Assembly: GCF_016107395.1 (NCBI RefSeq)
Contig: NZ_JAAIKO010000021.1
Location: 1 to 64,000 of the forward strand
DNA: 64,000 nt
Direction of reading: 5' to 3'
Source of the DNA: Streptomyces fildesensis
GTDB taxonomy: Bacteria > Actinomycetota > Actinomycetes > Streptomycetales > Streptomycetaceae
Shown: piece after piece, positions 33,670 to 41,662 of the stretch
Numbering within the stretch: the first letter of the stretch is position 1
Layout of the letters: each line of letters starts with the position of its first letter
Program-made: the position numbers and the translations under genes
The notes under the pieces: model-generated
Seen by the model: only the letters and a program-made list of their open reading frames with translations
Databases searched by the model: none
What the model was told of the DNA's origin: nothing

Positions 33670-35103
33670 ATGGCGCAGCTGCACGATCTGACCGCGGTGG
33701 AGCAGGCGGAACAGGTACGAGGCGGATCCATTTCGCCGGTCGAGCTGACCGAGCACTATCTCGACCGCATCGAGCGGCTGAACGAGACCGTCGGTGCGTA
33801 CATCACCGTGACCCCCGAGATCGCCCGCAAGCAGGCGGCCGACGCGGAGAGCGAGGCGGTGGCCGCGCGTCGCGAGGGGCGGGAGCTGCCGCCGCTGCAC
33901 GGGGTTCCGGTGCCGGTGAAGGATCTCAACTTCGTGGCGGGGGTGCGCTGCACGCTCGGCTCGCGGGCGTACGCCGACCACGTTCCCGACATCGACGACC
34001 ACGTGGTGACGAAGCTCCGCGAGGCGGGGACGATCCTGCTCGGCAAGACCAACACCCCCGAGTTCGGGCTGCCCTGTTACACCGAGAACCAGCTCGCGCC
34101 GCCCGCCCGCACCCCCTGGGACCTGGAGCTCTCCGCCGGCGGTTCCAGCGGGGGCGCCGCCGCGGCGGTCGCGTCCGGGCTGGCGCCGATCGCGCAGGGC
34201 AGTGACGGCGGCGGCTCGATCCGCATCCCGTCGTCGGTCTGCGGGCTGTTCGGCATCAAGCCGAGCCGGGGACGGATCAGCGGCGGTCCCGTGCAGCACG
34301 ACGTGAGCGGTCTGAGCACGTCGGGGCCGATCGCCCGGAGCGTCGCGGACGCCGCCACGCTGCTCGACATCCTGGCCGGCCCGATGCCGGGCGCCCCGTA
34401 CGCCGCGCCCTCGCTGCCGCCGGGCGCCAGCTTCGCCTCGTACGCCGGGGCCGAGCCCGGGCGGCTGCGGGTGGTGGCGCTGCCGACCCCGCCGGTGCCG
34501 GGCGTCGAGCTGCACCCGGACTGCCGGGCGGCGTACGACGCGGCGGCGGAGCTGCTGCGGGGCCTCGGCCACCAGGTGGACGAGATGGAACTGCCGGTGG
34601 ACGACAGCATCCGCGACGCGTTCAGCAAGGCGTGGGGGGTGATGTCGACCGTCTACCCGGTCGCCCCGGAGCACGAGGAGCTGCTGATGCCGCTCACCCG
34701 GCATCTGCGTGAGCAGGGCGGCCGGGTGTCGGGGGCGGAGTTCGCGGCGGCGCTGTACGCGTTCCGCGCGCTGGGACAGCTGATCGCGGACGCGCTGCTG
34801 TCCTCGTACGACGTCATCCTGACCCCGACGCTGGCCCAGCCGCCCGCCCCGGTGGGCGGGCTGCGCAATGACGCCGACCCGGAGGCGGAGTTCGCCGGCC
34901 TGGCGGCCTTCACGCCGTTCACCCCGCTCTACAACGCCACCGGCCAGCCGGCGGTGAGCGTGCCGCTGCACTGGACGCCGGCCGGTCTGCCGATCGGCGT
35001 GATGTTCGGCGGCCGGTACGGGGACGAGGCCACCCTCATCGCGCTGTCGGCGCAGCTGGAGGCGGCCCGGCCGTGGGCGCACCGGCGGCCCTCGATGTGG
35101 TGA
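33670..35103 (+). CDS. Amidase signature family hydrolase
   Basis: A 477-residue amidase. The Ser-cisSer-Lys triad regions are visible: Lys in PVPVKDLNFVAG, the glycine/serine-rich LSAGGSSGGAAAAVASG and GSDGGGSIRIPSS. Length and motifs fit a stand-alone amidase rather than GatA, and no gatB/C genes are adjacent. The ATG has GGGA upstream. Substrates may be aliphatic or aromatic amides. It is divergent from the MBL/aminotransferase operon. Confidence 0.92.
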   Translation: MAQLHDLTAVEQAEQVRGGSISPVELTEHYLDRIERLNETVGAYITVTPEIARKQAADAESEAVAARREGRELPPLHGVPVPVKDLNFVAGVRCTLGSRAYADHVPDIDDHVVTKLREAGTILLGKTNTPEFGLPCYTENQLAPPARTPWDLELSAGGSSGGAAAAVASGLAPIAQGSDGGGSIRIPSSVCGLFGIKPSRGRISGGPVQHDVSGLSTSGPIARSVADAATLLDILAGPMPGAPYAAPSLPPGASFASYAGAEPGRLRVVALPTPPVPGVELHPDCRAAYDAAAELLRGLGHQVDEMELPVDDSIRDAFSKAWGVMSTVYPVAPEHEELLMPLTRHLREQGGRVSGAEFAAALYAFRALGQLIADALLSSYDVILTPTLAQPPAPVGGLRNDADPEAEFAGLAAFTPFTPLYNATGQPAVSVPLHWTPAGLPIGVMFGGRYGDEATLIALSAQLEAARPWAHRRPSMW

Positions 35104-35152
35104 GCGGACCCGTCAGGCAACGCTGAACCCTCCTGTGTCCGCCGTCCGGGCG

Positions 35153-35195
35153 TTGACACGGCCGACGCACGGAACCATGCTGAGCAAGCGCTTAG
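35153..35195 (+). promoter_or_regulatory. Promoter and TetR operator of the MaoC gene
   Basis: TTGACA (35153-35158) is a consensus -35 box; 17 bp later CATGCT (35176-35181) is the best -10. The operator TGAGCAAGCGCTTAG (35181-35195) starts at the last base of that box and is identical to 36338-36352. Confidence 0.6.
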
Positions 35196-35230
35196 TAACC
35201 CGTCGGACAGTTGGGCACAGGAGGCATCAG

Positions 35231-35692
35231 ATGTCGCAGGCCAGGATCTTCGCTTCGCTGGACGATCTCCGGGCGGCGGTCGGCGAGCAGCTCGGTACGA
35301 CCGGCTGGCTGGAGATCGACCAGAAGCGGATCGACCTGTTCGCGGAGGCCACCGGCGACCACCAGTGGATCCATGTCGACCCGGAGAAGGCCGCGCAGGG
35401 ACCGTTCGGCACCACCATCGCGCACGGCTATCTGACGCTGTCGCTGATCCCGTCGCTCACGCCCGACCTCTTCCGGGTCGAGGGCGTGAAGATGGGCGTC
35501 AACTACGGCGTCAACAAGGTCCGCTTCCCGGCGCCCGTCCCGGTCGGTTCCCGGCTGCGGGCGACCGCGCAGATCGCGGAGGTCACCGAGGTCGGCGGCG
35601 GCGTCCAGCTCGTCACCAAGGTGACGATCGAGCGCGAGGGCGGGGACAAGCCGGTGTGCGTCGCGGAGACGGTTGCCCGCTTCTACCTCTGA
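35231..35692 (+). CDS. MaoC family (R)-specific enoyl-CoA hydratase
   Basis: A 153-residue hot-dog-fold hydratase. The catalytic segment FAEATGDHQWIHVD (Asp and His) and GTTIAHGYLTLSL are conserved. It adds water to trans-2-enoyl-CoA in beta-oxidation-like routes. The ATG has a strong AGGAGG upstream. A 15-bp operator identical to one before the convergent TetR gene lies in its promoter, so that TetR is the likely regulator. Its stop is 5 bp from the TetR stop. Confidence 0.93.
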   Translation: MSQARIFASLDDLRAAVGEQLGTTGWLEIDQKRIDLFAEATGDHQWIHVDPEKAAQGPFGTTIAHGYLTLSLIPSLTPDLFRVEGVKMGVNYGVNKVRFPAPVPVGSRLRATAQIAEVTEVGGGVQLVTKVTIEREGGDKPVCVAETVARFYL

Positions 35693-35697
35693 GAGCC

Positions 35698-36315
35698 CTA
35701 CGGCTGCCGCGGGCCGACCATGCGCCCGACGAGATCGGCGTAGAGCACGCCGACGTCGTCCGGCGTACGGCGTCCGTCGGGGTTGAACCAGCGGGCGACG
35801 TCGATGCACAGCGACAGGATGGCGAGCGCCGTACCGGCGACGTCCGGCACGTCGAACTCGCCGGTCCGTACGCCGTCCTCGATGATCGAGCGGACCGCGC
35901 GCTCGGACTTGCGGCGCAGAGCGACGATCTCGGTGTAGTGGTCCTCGGCGAGGGCGCCCAGCTCGTACTGCACGACGCGCGCGGTGGTGTGCCGCTCCGC
36001 GTGCCAGCTGACGAAGGCCCGGACGGCGACGGCGAGCCGCTCGCCCGGCGCGCCGGCGCCGTTGGCGGCCTCTTCGAGCAGCCCGACCGAGCGCAGATGG
36101 CCGACCCGGCTGATCTGGTAGAGCAGCTCTTCTTTGGTCTTGTAGTGGATGTAGAGCGCGGCGGGGCTCATCCCGGCGCGCCCGGCGATGTCGCGGGTCG
36201 TCGTCGCGTGATACCCGCGCTCGGCGAACGCCTCGACCGCGGCGATCACCAGCCGACGGGCCGCATCGGGGGTGACGTCGCTCCACGCGTCGGGCGTTCC
36301 TGCCTCCACATCCAT
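35698..36315 (-). CDS. TetR family regulator (acyl-CoA catabolism)
   Basis: About 205 residues; helix-turn-helix TTRDIAGRAGMSPAALYIHYKTKEELL, then a ligand domain resembling those of fatty-acid TetRs. ATG 36315 has AGGG eight bases upstream; GTG 36324 is in frame. Its own promoter and that of the convergent MaoC gene carry the identical site TGAGCAAGCGCTTAG, and a related site precedes the SDR-ligase operon at 27307, so it may control all three. An acyl-CoA ligand is likely. Confidence 0.9.
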   Translation of the reverse strand: MDVEAGTPDAWSDVTPDAARRLVIAAVEAFAERGYHATTTRDIAGRAGMSPAALYIHYKTKEELLYQISRVGHLRSVGLLEEAANGAGAPGERLAVAVRAFVSWHAERHTTARVVQYELGALAEDHYTEIVALRRKSERAVRSIIEDGVRTGEFDVPDVAGTALAILSLCIDVARWFNPDGRRTPDDVGVLYADLVGRMVGPRQP

Positions 36316-36337
36316 GGCCGACACCCTACAGCCAAGG

Positions 36338-36370
36338 TGAGCAAGCGCTTAGATACCGGCCGGTCGGTCA
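36338..36370. promoter_or_regulatory. TetR operator region of the TetR gene
   Basis: TGAGCAAGCGCTTAG (36338-36352) is identical to 35181-35195. It is followed by a second element with the palindrome ACCGGCCGGT and CGGTCGGTCA (36361-36370), a 10-mer also present at the SDR site. Confidence 0.6.
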
Positions 36371-36381
36371 ATCGGACCGGG

Positions 36382-37542
36382 CTAGAAGGCGGAGACCCCG
36401 GTCAGGGCGCGCCCGATGAGCAGCTTGTGGATCTGACTGGTGCCCTCGTACAACGTCATGACGCGCGCGTCCCGCAGCAGCTTCCCCGCCGGGTACTCGT
36501 CGATGTACCCGTACCCGCCGAACACCTGCAGCGCGTTGTTGGCGGCGCGCACCGCGGCCTCGCTCGCGTAGAGCTTCGCCACCGAGGACTCGGTGGCGAA
36601 GGGCAGCCCGCGGTCGATGTGGTCGGCGACCCGCCAGGTGAGGAGCCGGGCGGCGTCCACGTCCACGGCGATGTCGGATATCAGCTCCTGCACCAGCTGG
36701 TGGTGAGCGATCGGCTTGCCGAACTGCTCGCGCTCCCCCGCGTACGCCACGGCCGCGTCCAGGCACGCCTGGGCGATCCCGACACAGCCCGCCGCGACCG
36801 ACATCCGGCCCTTGGCCAGGGCGGACATCGCGACCGAGAAGCCCTTGCCCTCGGGCGCGATCATCGCGGAGGCCGGTACGCGGACACCGTCGAGCACCAG
36901 CTCGGCGGTGGCCTGGCCGCGCAGCCCGAGCTTCCCGTGGATCTCCGTGCGGGTCAGCCCAGGGGTGTCGGTGGGCACCAGGAAGGCACTGACGCCCTTG
37001 TGACCCGGCGCCGTCGCGGGGTCGCCGGTGCGCGCGAAGAGCAGCACGACATCGGCCCAGGTGCCGTTGGTGATGAACATCTTCGAGCCGGTGATGACGT
37101 ACGAGTCCCCGTCGCGCACCGCCCGCGTCGTCAGGTTCGCGGCGTCCGAGCCGGTACCGGGCTCGGTCAGCCCGAAGCAGCCGACCGCCTCACCGGACGT
37201 GAGCCGCGGCAGCCACGCGCGCTTCTGCTCCTCGCTCCCCCAGTACGCGATCGACTTGGCGACCAGCCCCAACGACACCGAGACGATGCCGCGCACGGCG
37301 GAGTCGCCACGCCCCAGCTCCTCGGTGACGAGGCAGTACGCGAGATGATCACCGCCCGAGCCGCCGTACTCCTCGTCGATGGTGAGCCCGAGGAACCCGA
37401 GCGCGCCGAGCTTCTTGACGATCCCCCGGTCCACACTCTCGGCGCGGTCCCACTCCACCACGTGCGGCGTGATCTCGCGCTCCGTGAAGTCCCTGGCGAG
37501 CTGCCGGACGGCGGTCTGCTCCTGCGAGAGCGCAAGGTCCAC
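36382..37542 (-). CDS. Acyl-CoA dehydrogenase
   Basis: A 386-residue FAD enzyme of standard length. FAD-binding CFGLTEPGTGSDAANL and ITGSKMFITNG are visible, and the catalytic Glu is in MTLYEGTSQIHK. It introduces the alpha-beta double bond in acyl-CoAs, in contrast to the ACAD10/11-type enzyme at 19473. The GTG start at 37542 has GGGAGGT eight bases upstream. It is divergent from a TetR gene, with a 20-bp operator between them that recurs before the aldehyde dehydrogenase. Confidence 0.94.
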   Translation of the reverse strand: MDLALSQEQTAVRQLARDFTEREITPHVVEWDRAESVDRGIVKKLGALGFLGLTIDEEYGGSGGDHLAYCLVTEELGRGDSAVRGIVSVSLGLVAKSIAYWGSEEQKRAWLPRLTSGEAVGCFGLTEPGTGSDAANLTTRAVRDGDSYVITGSKMFITNGTWADVVLLFARTGDPATAPGHKGVSAFLVPTDTPGLTRTEIHGKLGLRGQATAELVLDGVRVPASAMIAPEGKGFSVAMSALAKGRMSVAAGCVGIAQACLDAAVAYAGEREQFGKPIAHHQLVQELISDIAVDVDAARLLTWRVADHIDRGLPFATESSVAKLYASEAAVRAANNALQVFGGYGYIDEYPAGKLLRDARVMTLYEGTSQIHKLLIGRALTGVSAF

Positions 37543-37558
37543 GGGGGGCACCTCCCAT

Positions 37559-37578
37559 AAATTAGCACCGCTAGTTTT
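37559..37578. promoter_or_regulatory. 20-bp TetR operator, copy 1
   Basis: AAATTAGCACCGCTAGTTTT is an imperfect palindrome between the divergent acyl-CoA dehydrogenase and TetR genes. It is identical at 17 of 20 bases to 41538-41557. Confidence 0.7.
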
Positions 37579-37605
37579 CAGTACGCAGGCCCTACTATGC
37601 GTGGC

Positions 37606-38256
37606 ATGGCCCGCCCTCGCAAGCCCCTCCTGAACCGCGAACTCATCGTCGCCGCGGCGCTCACGCTCGTGGACACGGAAGGCCTGCAGGCGCTCTCGAC
37701 CCGGCGGCTCGCGGCCGTACTCGGGGTCAGCGGGCCGTCGCTCTACAACCACTTCAAGGTCAAGGACGACATCCTGGACGCGGTCGCCGACACGGTCGTC
37801 TCCCAGGTCGATCTGTCGATGTTCCAGGGCGGCCCCGACTGGCGGACAGCGCTCCTGGAATGGGGCCGCTCCTACCGCGCGGCCCTCACCGCCCACCCCA
37901 ACATCGTGCCGTTCCTCGCCCAGGGCCCCGGCCGCCGGCCGGCCGGCCTCCGCATGGCCGACGCCGTCTTCGGCGGCATGGTCGACGCCGGCTGGCCCCC
38001 CGCCCACGCGACCCGCATCGGCGCGCTGATGCGGTACTTCGTGGCCGGCTCGGCGCTCGGCTCCTTCGCCCGCGGCTTCGTCGACGACGCGGGAGCGTAC
38101 GACCCGGCCGACTACCCGCACCTGGGCAGCGCGCATCTGCTGGCGGAACATCAGCAGCAGGTCGACGAGGGGGCTTTCGACCAGGGCTTGCAGGCCCTGG
38201 TCGACGGACTCTCCATCCAGTTCAAGGACGGCGGTTACGATGCCCCGCATGTCTGA
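37606..38256 (+). CDS. TetR family regulator (TetR_C tetracycline-repressor-like)
   Basis: 216 residues; helix-turn-helix LSTRRLAAVLGVSGPSLYNHFKVKDDIL, and a C-terminal domain like TetR-class regulators (PLLNRELIVAAALTLVDTEG). ATG 37606 follows a TACTAT -10-like box (37593-37598) by seven bases, so the mRNA may be leaderless; ATG 37597 is an alternative. Its probable operator, between it and the acyl-CoA dehydrogenase, recurs before the aldehyde dehydrogenase, which makes both likely targets. It overlaps the start of the next gene. Confidence 0.9.
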   Translation: MARPRKPLLNRELIVAAALTLVDTEGLQALSTRRLAAVLGVSGPSLYNHFKVKDDILDAVADTVVSQVDLSMFQGGPDWRTALLEWGRSYRAALTAHPNIVPFLAQGPGRRPAGLRMADAVFGGMVDAGWPPAHATRIGALMRYFVAGSALGSFARGFVDDAGAYDPADYPHLGSAHLLAEHQQQVDEGAFDQGLQALVDGLSIQFKDGGYDAPHV

Positions 38257-38755
38257 TGACGTGCGGGTGGAGTACCGGAAGTACGACGGATCGTTGCACT
38301 GGAACATGGCCATGCGCCGACTGGGCGAGGACGAGCACGGCGTCTGGCTCGGGGCGCCCAAGGGAAGCGTCTCGCGGAAGGGCCACGGCCCGGAGATCGT
38401 GTTCGCCGACGCGTACGTGCTGCTGTTCCCCCGCGAAGCGTGGTGGACCGGCACCTTCAACGCGGCGCCCCGCCGCACCGAGATCTACTGCGACATCACC
38501 ACGCCGCCGCAGTGGCTCTCCCCCACCGAGGTCACCATGATCGACCTGGATCTCGACGTCATCCGCAAGCGCGGCGAGCCGACACCGCTCCTGGTGGACG
38601 AGGACGAGTTCGCCGAGCATCAGGTGCGCTACGGATATCCGGCCGACGTCATCGAGCAGGCCGCCGGAGCGGCGCAATGGCTCATGCAGCAAGTAGGCGA
38701 CGGAGCCGAGCCGTTCACCACGGCCTACCGCGGGTGGCTCGCCCAGGTCGAGTAG
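38240..38755 (+). CDS. DUF402 domain protein
   Basis: About 171 residues. The DUF402 features are present: RKYDGSLHWNMAMRRLGEDEHG, YCDITTPPQW and a metal-binding acidic stretch MIDLDLDVIRKRGEPTPLLVDEDEF. The family includes FomD-like nucleoside-diphosphatase folds and RNA-linked proteins; the function here is unknown. The start overlaps the TetR 3-prime end by 17 bp; ATG 38249 is a second option. Translation is likely coupled to the regulator. Confidence 0.85.
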   Translation: MPRMSDDVRVEYRKYDGSLHWNMAMRRLGEDEHGVWLGAPKGSVSRKGHGPEIVFADAYVLLFPREAWWTGTFNAAPRRTEIYCDITTPPQWLSPTEVTMIDLDLDVIRKRGEPTPLLVDEDEFAEHQVRYGYPADVIEQAAGAAQWLMQQVGDGAEPFTTAYRGWLAQVE

Positions 38756-38823
38756 AGACGGCGCGGCAGTCGATTTCGAACCGCCGCCCCGCAGGACCCG
38801 GGCACCGCACCCACCACGCACCA

Positions 38824-39927
38824 TCAGTCGAAAACCACCAAAGCCCGGCCACCCCGCCCAGCCGTCATAGCCTCGAACGCCGCCGGGATGCCGTCCAGGC
38901 CAATGCGTTCCGTCACCATCGCGCCCAGGTCGAGACGCCCCGCCCGAATGTGTTCCGCGAGCACCGGCAGGTCCCTGGCCGGGTCGCTGTTCCCGTACAC
39001 GCAGCCGGACAAGGTACGGCCGAAGTAGAACAGTTCCAGCGCGGAGAACGTGACCTGCTGGTCCTGGCCGCCGATGCCGACGACCGTCGTCCGCCCGCCG
39101 CGGCGGGTCGCCGACCAGGCGGTCCGGATGGTGTCGGCGCGGCCGACACACTCGATCGCGACGTCCGTCCCGTACCCGCCCGTCAGCTTGCGGATCCGCT
39201 TCGCGGTGTCCGACGTGCCGGAGGAGTCGTCGGAGGCGAGCACGAACTCGGTGGCCCCCGCCGCCCTCGCCAGTTCTTCCTTCGCCGGCGAGACGTCGAC
39301 GGCGATCACCGGCCCGGCGCCCGCGATGCGGGCGGACTGCAGCACGGACAGCCCGACGCCCCCGACCCCGAAGACCGCGACCGACTCCCCGGCGCGGACC
39401 CGCGCGGCGTGGTGGACGGCCCCGTAACCGGTGAGGACCGCGCAGCCGAGCAGGGCGGCGTCCGTGAGCGGGATCCCGTCCGGCAGCGGCAGGATCGCGT
39501 TCTCAGGGACGACCGTCTCCTCGGCGAAGACGGCGGTGCCCAGGCCCGGGTACAGCTCGCTGCCGTCGGCGGAGAGCTTCGCGTACGGGACGGTGGCGGC
39601 GGCGCCGGCGTTGGCGCAGAGCCAGGGCTCGTCCAGGGCGCAGAAGTGGCAGGCCCCGCAGGAGGGCGCCCAGTTGAGGACGACGCGGTCGCCAGGAGCG
39701 ACCGCCGTGACCCCCTCGCCCACCTCGATGACGGTCCCGGCACCCTCGTGCCCGAGGACGGCCGGGACGGGCTGGCGCAGGGTCCCGTTGGACAGCGACA
39801 GGTCGGAGTGGCAGACACCCGCGGCGGCGAGACGCACCCGGACCTGGCCGGGGCCCGGTGCCGGGATCTCGATCTCGGTGACGATCAGGGGCTGGCTGAC
39901 GGCGGGAAGGACGGCGGCGCGGACCAC
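38824..39927 (-). CDS. Zinc-dependent alcohol dehydrogenase
   Basis: A 367-residue medium-chain ADH. Catalytic zinc ligands are in GVCHSDLSLS and GHEGAGTV; the structural zinc cysteines are in SCGACHFCALDEPWLC; the NAD site is GVGGVGLSV. GTG 39927 has GAGGA five bases upstream; the frame remains open for 28 codons further but the family starts here. It lies about 170 bp downstream of the aldehyde dehydrogenase on the same strand: together they oxidise an alcohol to its acid. Confidence 0.93.
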   Translation of the reverse strand: MVRAAVLPAVSQPLIVTEIEIPAPGPGQVRVRLAAAGVCHSDLSLSNGTLRQPVPAVLGHEGAGTVIEVGEGVTAVAPGDRVVLNWAPSCGACHFCALDEPWLCANAGAAATVPYAKLSADGSELYPGLGTAVFAEETVVPENAILPLPDGIPLTDAALLGCAVLTGYGAVHHAARVRAGESVAVFGVGGVGLSVLQSARIAGAGPVIAVDVSPAKEELARAAGATEFVLASDDSSGTSDTAKRIRKLTGGYGTDVAIECVGRADTIRTAWSATRRGGRTTVVGIGGQDQQVTFSALELFYFGRTLSGCVYGNSDPARDLPVLAEHIRAGRLDLGAMVTERIGLDGIPAAFEAMTAGRGGRALVVFD

Positions 39928-40093
39928 GGGGTTCCTCTCGGACTCTCTGCTGGGACTGCTCGGGTCACCCGGCTCTGACGGTGTTCGGGCAGCCGGAAGC
40001 ACGGTACTCAATCACTGCGGAACACCGGACGGGGGCCGGACCCGGAACCGGCCCTCGGAACCGAACCTGAGCACCGGACCGGAGAACCGGACC

Positions 40094-41494
40094 TCAGAAC
40101 TGCAGCGACTTCGTCTGCAGGTACTCCGCCAGCCCATGGGCACCGAGCTCCCGGCCGACACCCGACTGCTTGTACCCGCCGAACGGCGCCAGCGGGTTGA
40201 ACCGGCCGCCGTTGATGTCGACCTGCCCGGTGTCCATCCGGCGGGCGAAGGCCACGGCTTCGGACTCCTCGGCCGCCCAGACCGCGCCCGCGAGACCGTA
40301 GACGGTGCCGTTGGCGATGCGCAGGGCGTCGTCCTCGTCCTGGTACTTCAGGATCGCGACGACCGGGCCGAAGATCTCCTCCTGGGCGATGGTCATGTCC
40401 GGGGTGACGTCGGCGAAGACGGTCGGCCGGATGTAGTAGCCGTCGCCGAAGCCCTCGGGGGCGTCGGGCCCGCCCGCGACGACCCTGGCGCCCTCCTCGA
40501 TGCCGCGCCGGATGTAGCCGCGGACCCGGTCGCGCTGTTTGGCGTTGACGACCGGCCCGAGCCGGTCCCCCGGCACGTACTTGGCGGCGGCGGCCGTGGC
40601 GATCTCCACGGCCTCGTCGTACCGGTCGGCGTCGACGAGCATGCGCGTCCAGGCGCTGCAGGTCTGGCCGGAGTTGGCGAAGACATTGCCGAGCCCCACG
40701 TTGACCGCCTTGGCGAGATCGGCGCTCGGCAGGATGACGTTGGCGGACTTGCCGCCGAGTTCGAGGGCGACGCGCTTGACGGCGGCGCCCGCGGTGGCGC
40801 CGATCTGCTTGCCGACGGCGGTGGAGCCGGTGAACGAGACGAGGTCCACGCCGTCGTGGGCGGCCAGCGCCTGTCCGGCGACCGGGCCGAGGCCGGTGAC
40901 GAGGTTGAACACCCCGGCCGGGATGCCCGCCTCGTCGACGGCCTCGGCGAAGAGCTGCGCGGTGAGCGGGGTGTCCTCGGCGGGCTTGAGGACGATCGTG
41001 CAGCCGGCGGCGAGCGCGGGGGCGACCTTGGCGACGATCTGGTGCAGCGGGTAGTTCCAGGGCGTGATGGCGCCGACGACGCCCACCGGCTCCTGCAGGA
41101 CGGTGGAGTTGCCGACCTTCTCCTCGAAGGCGTACGACGCGGCGAGCTGCGCGTACGAGCCGGCGACGGCGATCGGCAGGTCCGTGTGGACGGCGGCGGC
41201 GAAGCCGAGCGGGGCGCCGAGTTCGGCGCTGATCGTCCCGGCGATCTCCTCGCGGCGGGCGGCCAGCCGGTCGCGCAGCGCGCCGATGAGGGCGGCGCGG
41301 TCGGCGGGGGCGGTCGCGGCCCACGCGGGGAGCGCGGCGCGCGCGGCCCGTACGGCGGCGTCGACGTCCTGCGAGGTGCCGGCCGGCACGGATCCGATGA
41401 CCTGCTCGTCCGCCGGATTGACCACCTCGATCGACTCGTGCCCGGCGGCGGGGCGCCAGGCCCCGTCGATGTACATGCCGTCGTGAGCCTTCAC
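40094..41494 (-). CDS. Aldehyde dehydrogenase family protein
   Basis: A 466-residue NAD(P)-dependent aldehyde dehydrogenase. It has the NAD site SFTGSTAVGKQI, general base Glu in ALELGGKSANVIL and nucleophile Cys in NSGQTCSAWTR. The GTG start has GGGAGG eight bases upstream. A 20-bp TetR-type palindrome lies 44 bp upstream and matches the operator between the acyl-CoA dehydrogenase and TetR genes at 37559. With the downstream ADH it would feed acids into acyl-CoA metabolism. Confidence 0.94.
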   Translation of the reverse strand: MKAHDGMYIDGAWRPAAGHESIEVVNPADEQVIGSVPAGTSQDVDAAVRAARAALPAWAATAPADRAALIGALRDRLAARREEIAGTISAELGAPLGFAAAVHTDLPIAVAGSYAQLAASYAFEEKVGNSTVLQEPVGVVGAITPWNYPLHQIVAKVAPALAAGCTIVLKPAEDTPLTAQLFAEAVDEAGIPAGVFNLVTGLGPVAGQALAAHDGVDLVSFTGSTAVGKQIGATAGAAVKRVALELGGKSANVILPSADLAKAVNVGLGNVFANSGQTCSAWTRMLVDADRYDEAVEIATAAAAKYVPGDRLGPVVNAKQRDRVRGYIRRGIEEGARVVAGGPDAPEGFGDGYYIRPTVFADVTPDMTIAQEEIFGPVVAILKYQDEDDALRIANGTVYGLAGAVWAAEESEAVAFARRMDTGQVDINGGRFNPLAPFGGYKQSGVGRELGAHGLAEYLQTKSLQF

Positions 41495-41537
41495 GTCGTC
41501 GTCCTCCCGGTAGGGGGCGGGTCTGCCTGACCCACCC

Positions 41538-41557
41538 AAACTAGCGCCGTTAGTTTT
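41538..41557. promoter_or_regulatory. 20-bp TetR operator, copy 2
   Basis: AAACTAGCGCCGTTAGTTTT has arms AAACTA/TTAGTTT and matches 37559-37578 at 17 of 20 bases. It lies directly upstream of the aldehyde dehydrogenase. Confidence 0.7.
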
Positions 41558-41662
41558 CGCACGCCAGAGGCCCTTCCGTGCTCTGGCTCACGTGCGGACC
41601 CACGCCCGCGCGCCGCCCTGACAGGACGGATCGGGCGACCGCCCACGCCCGCCGGACGGAGA

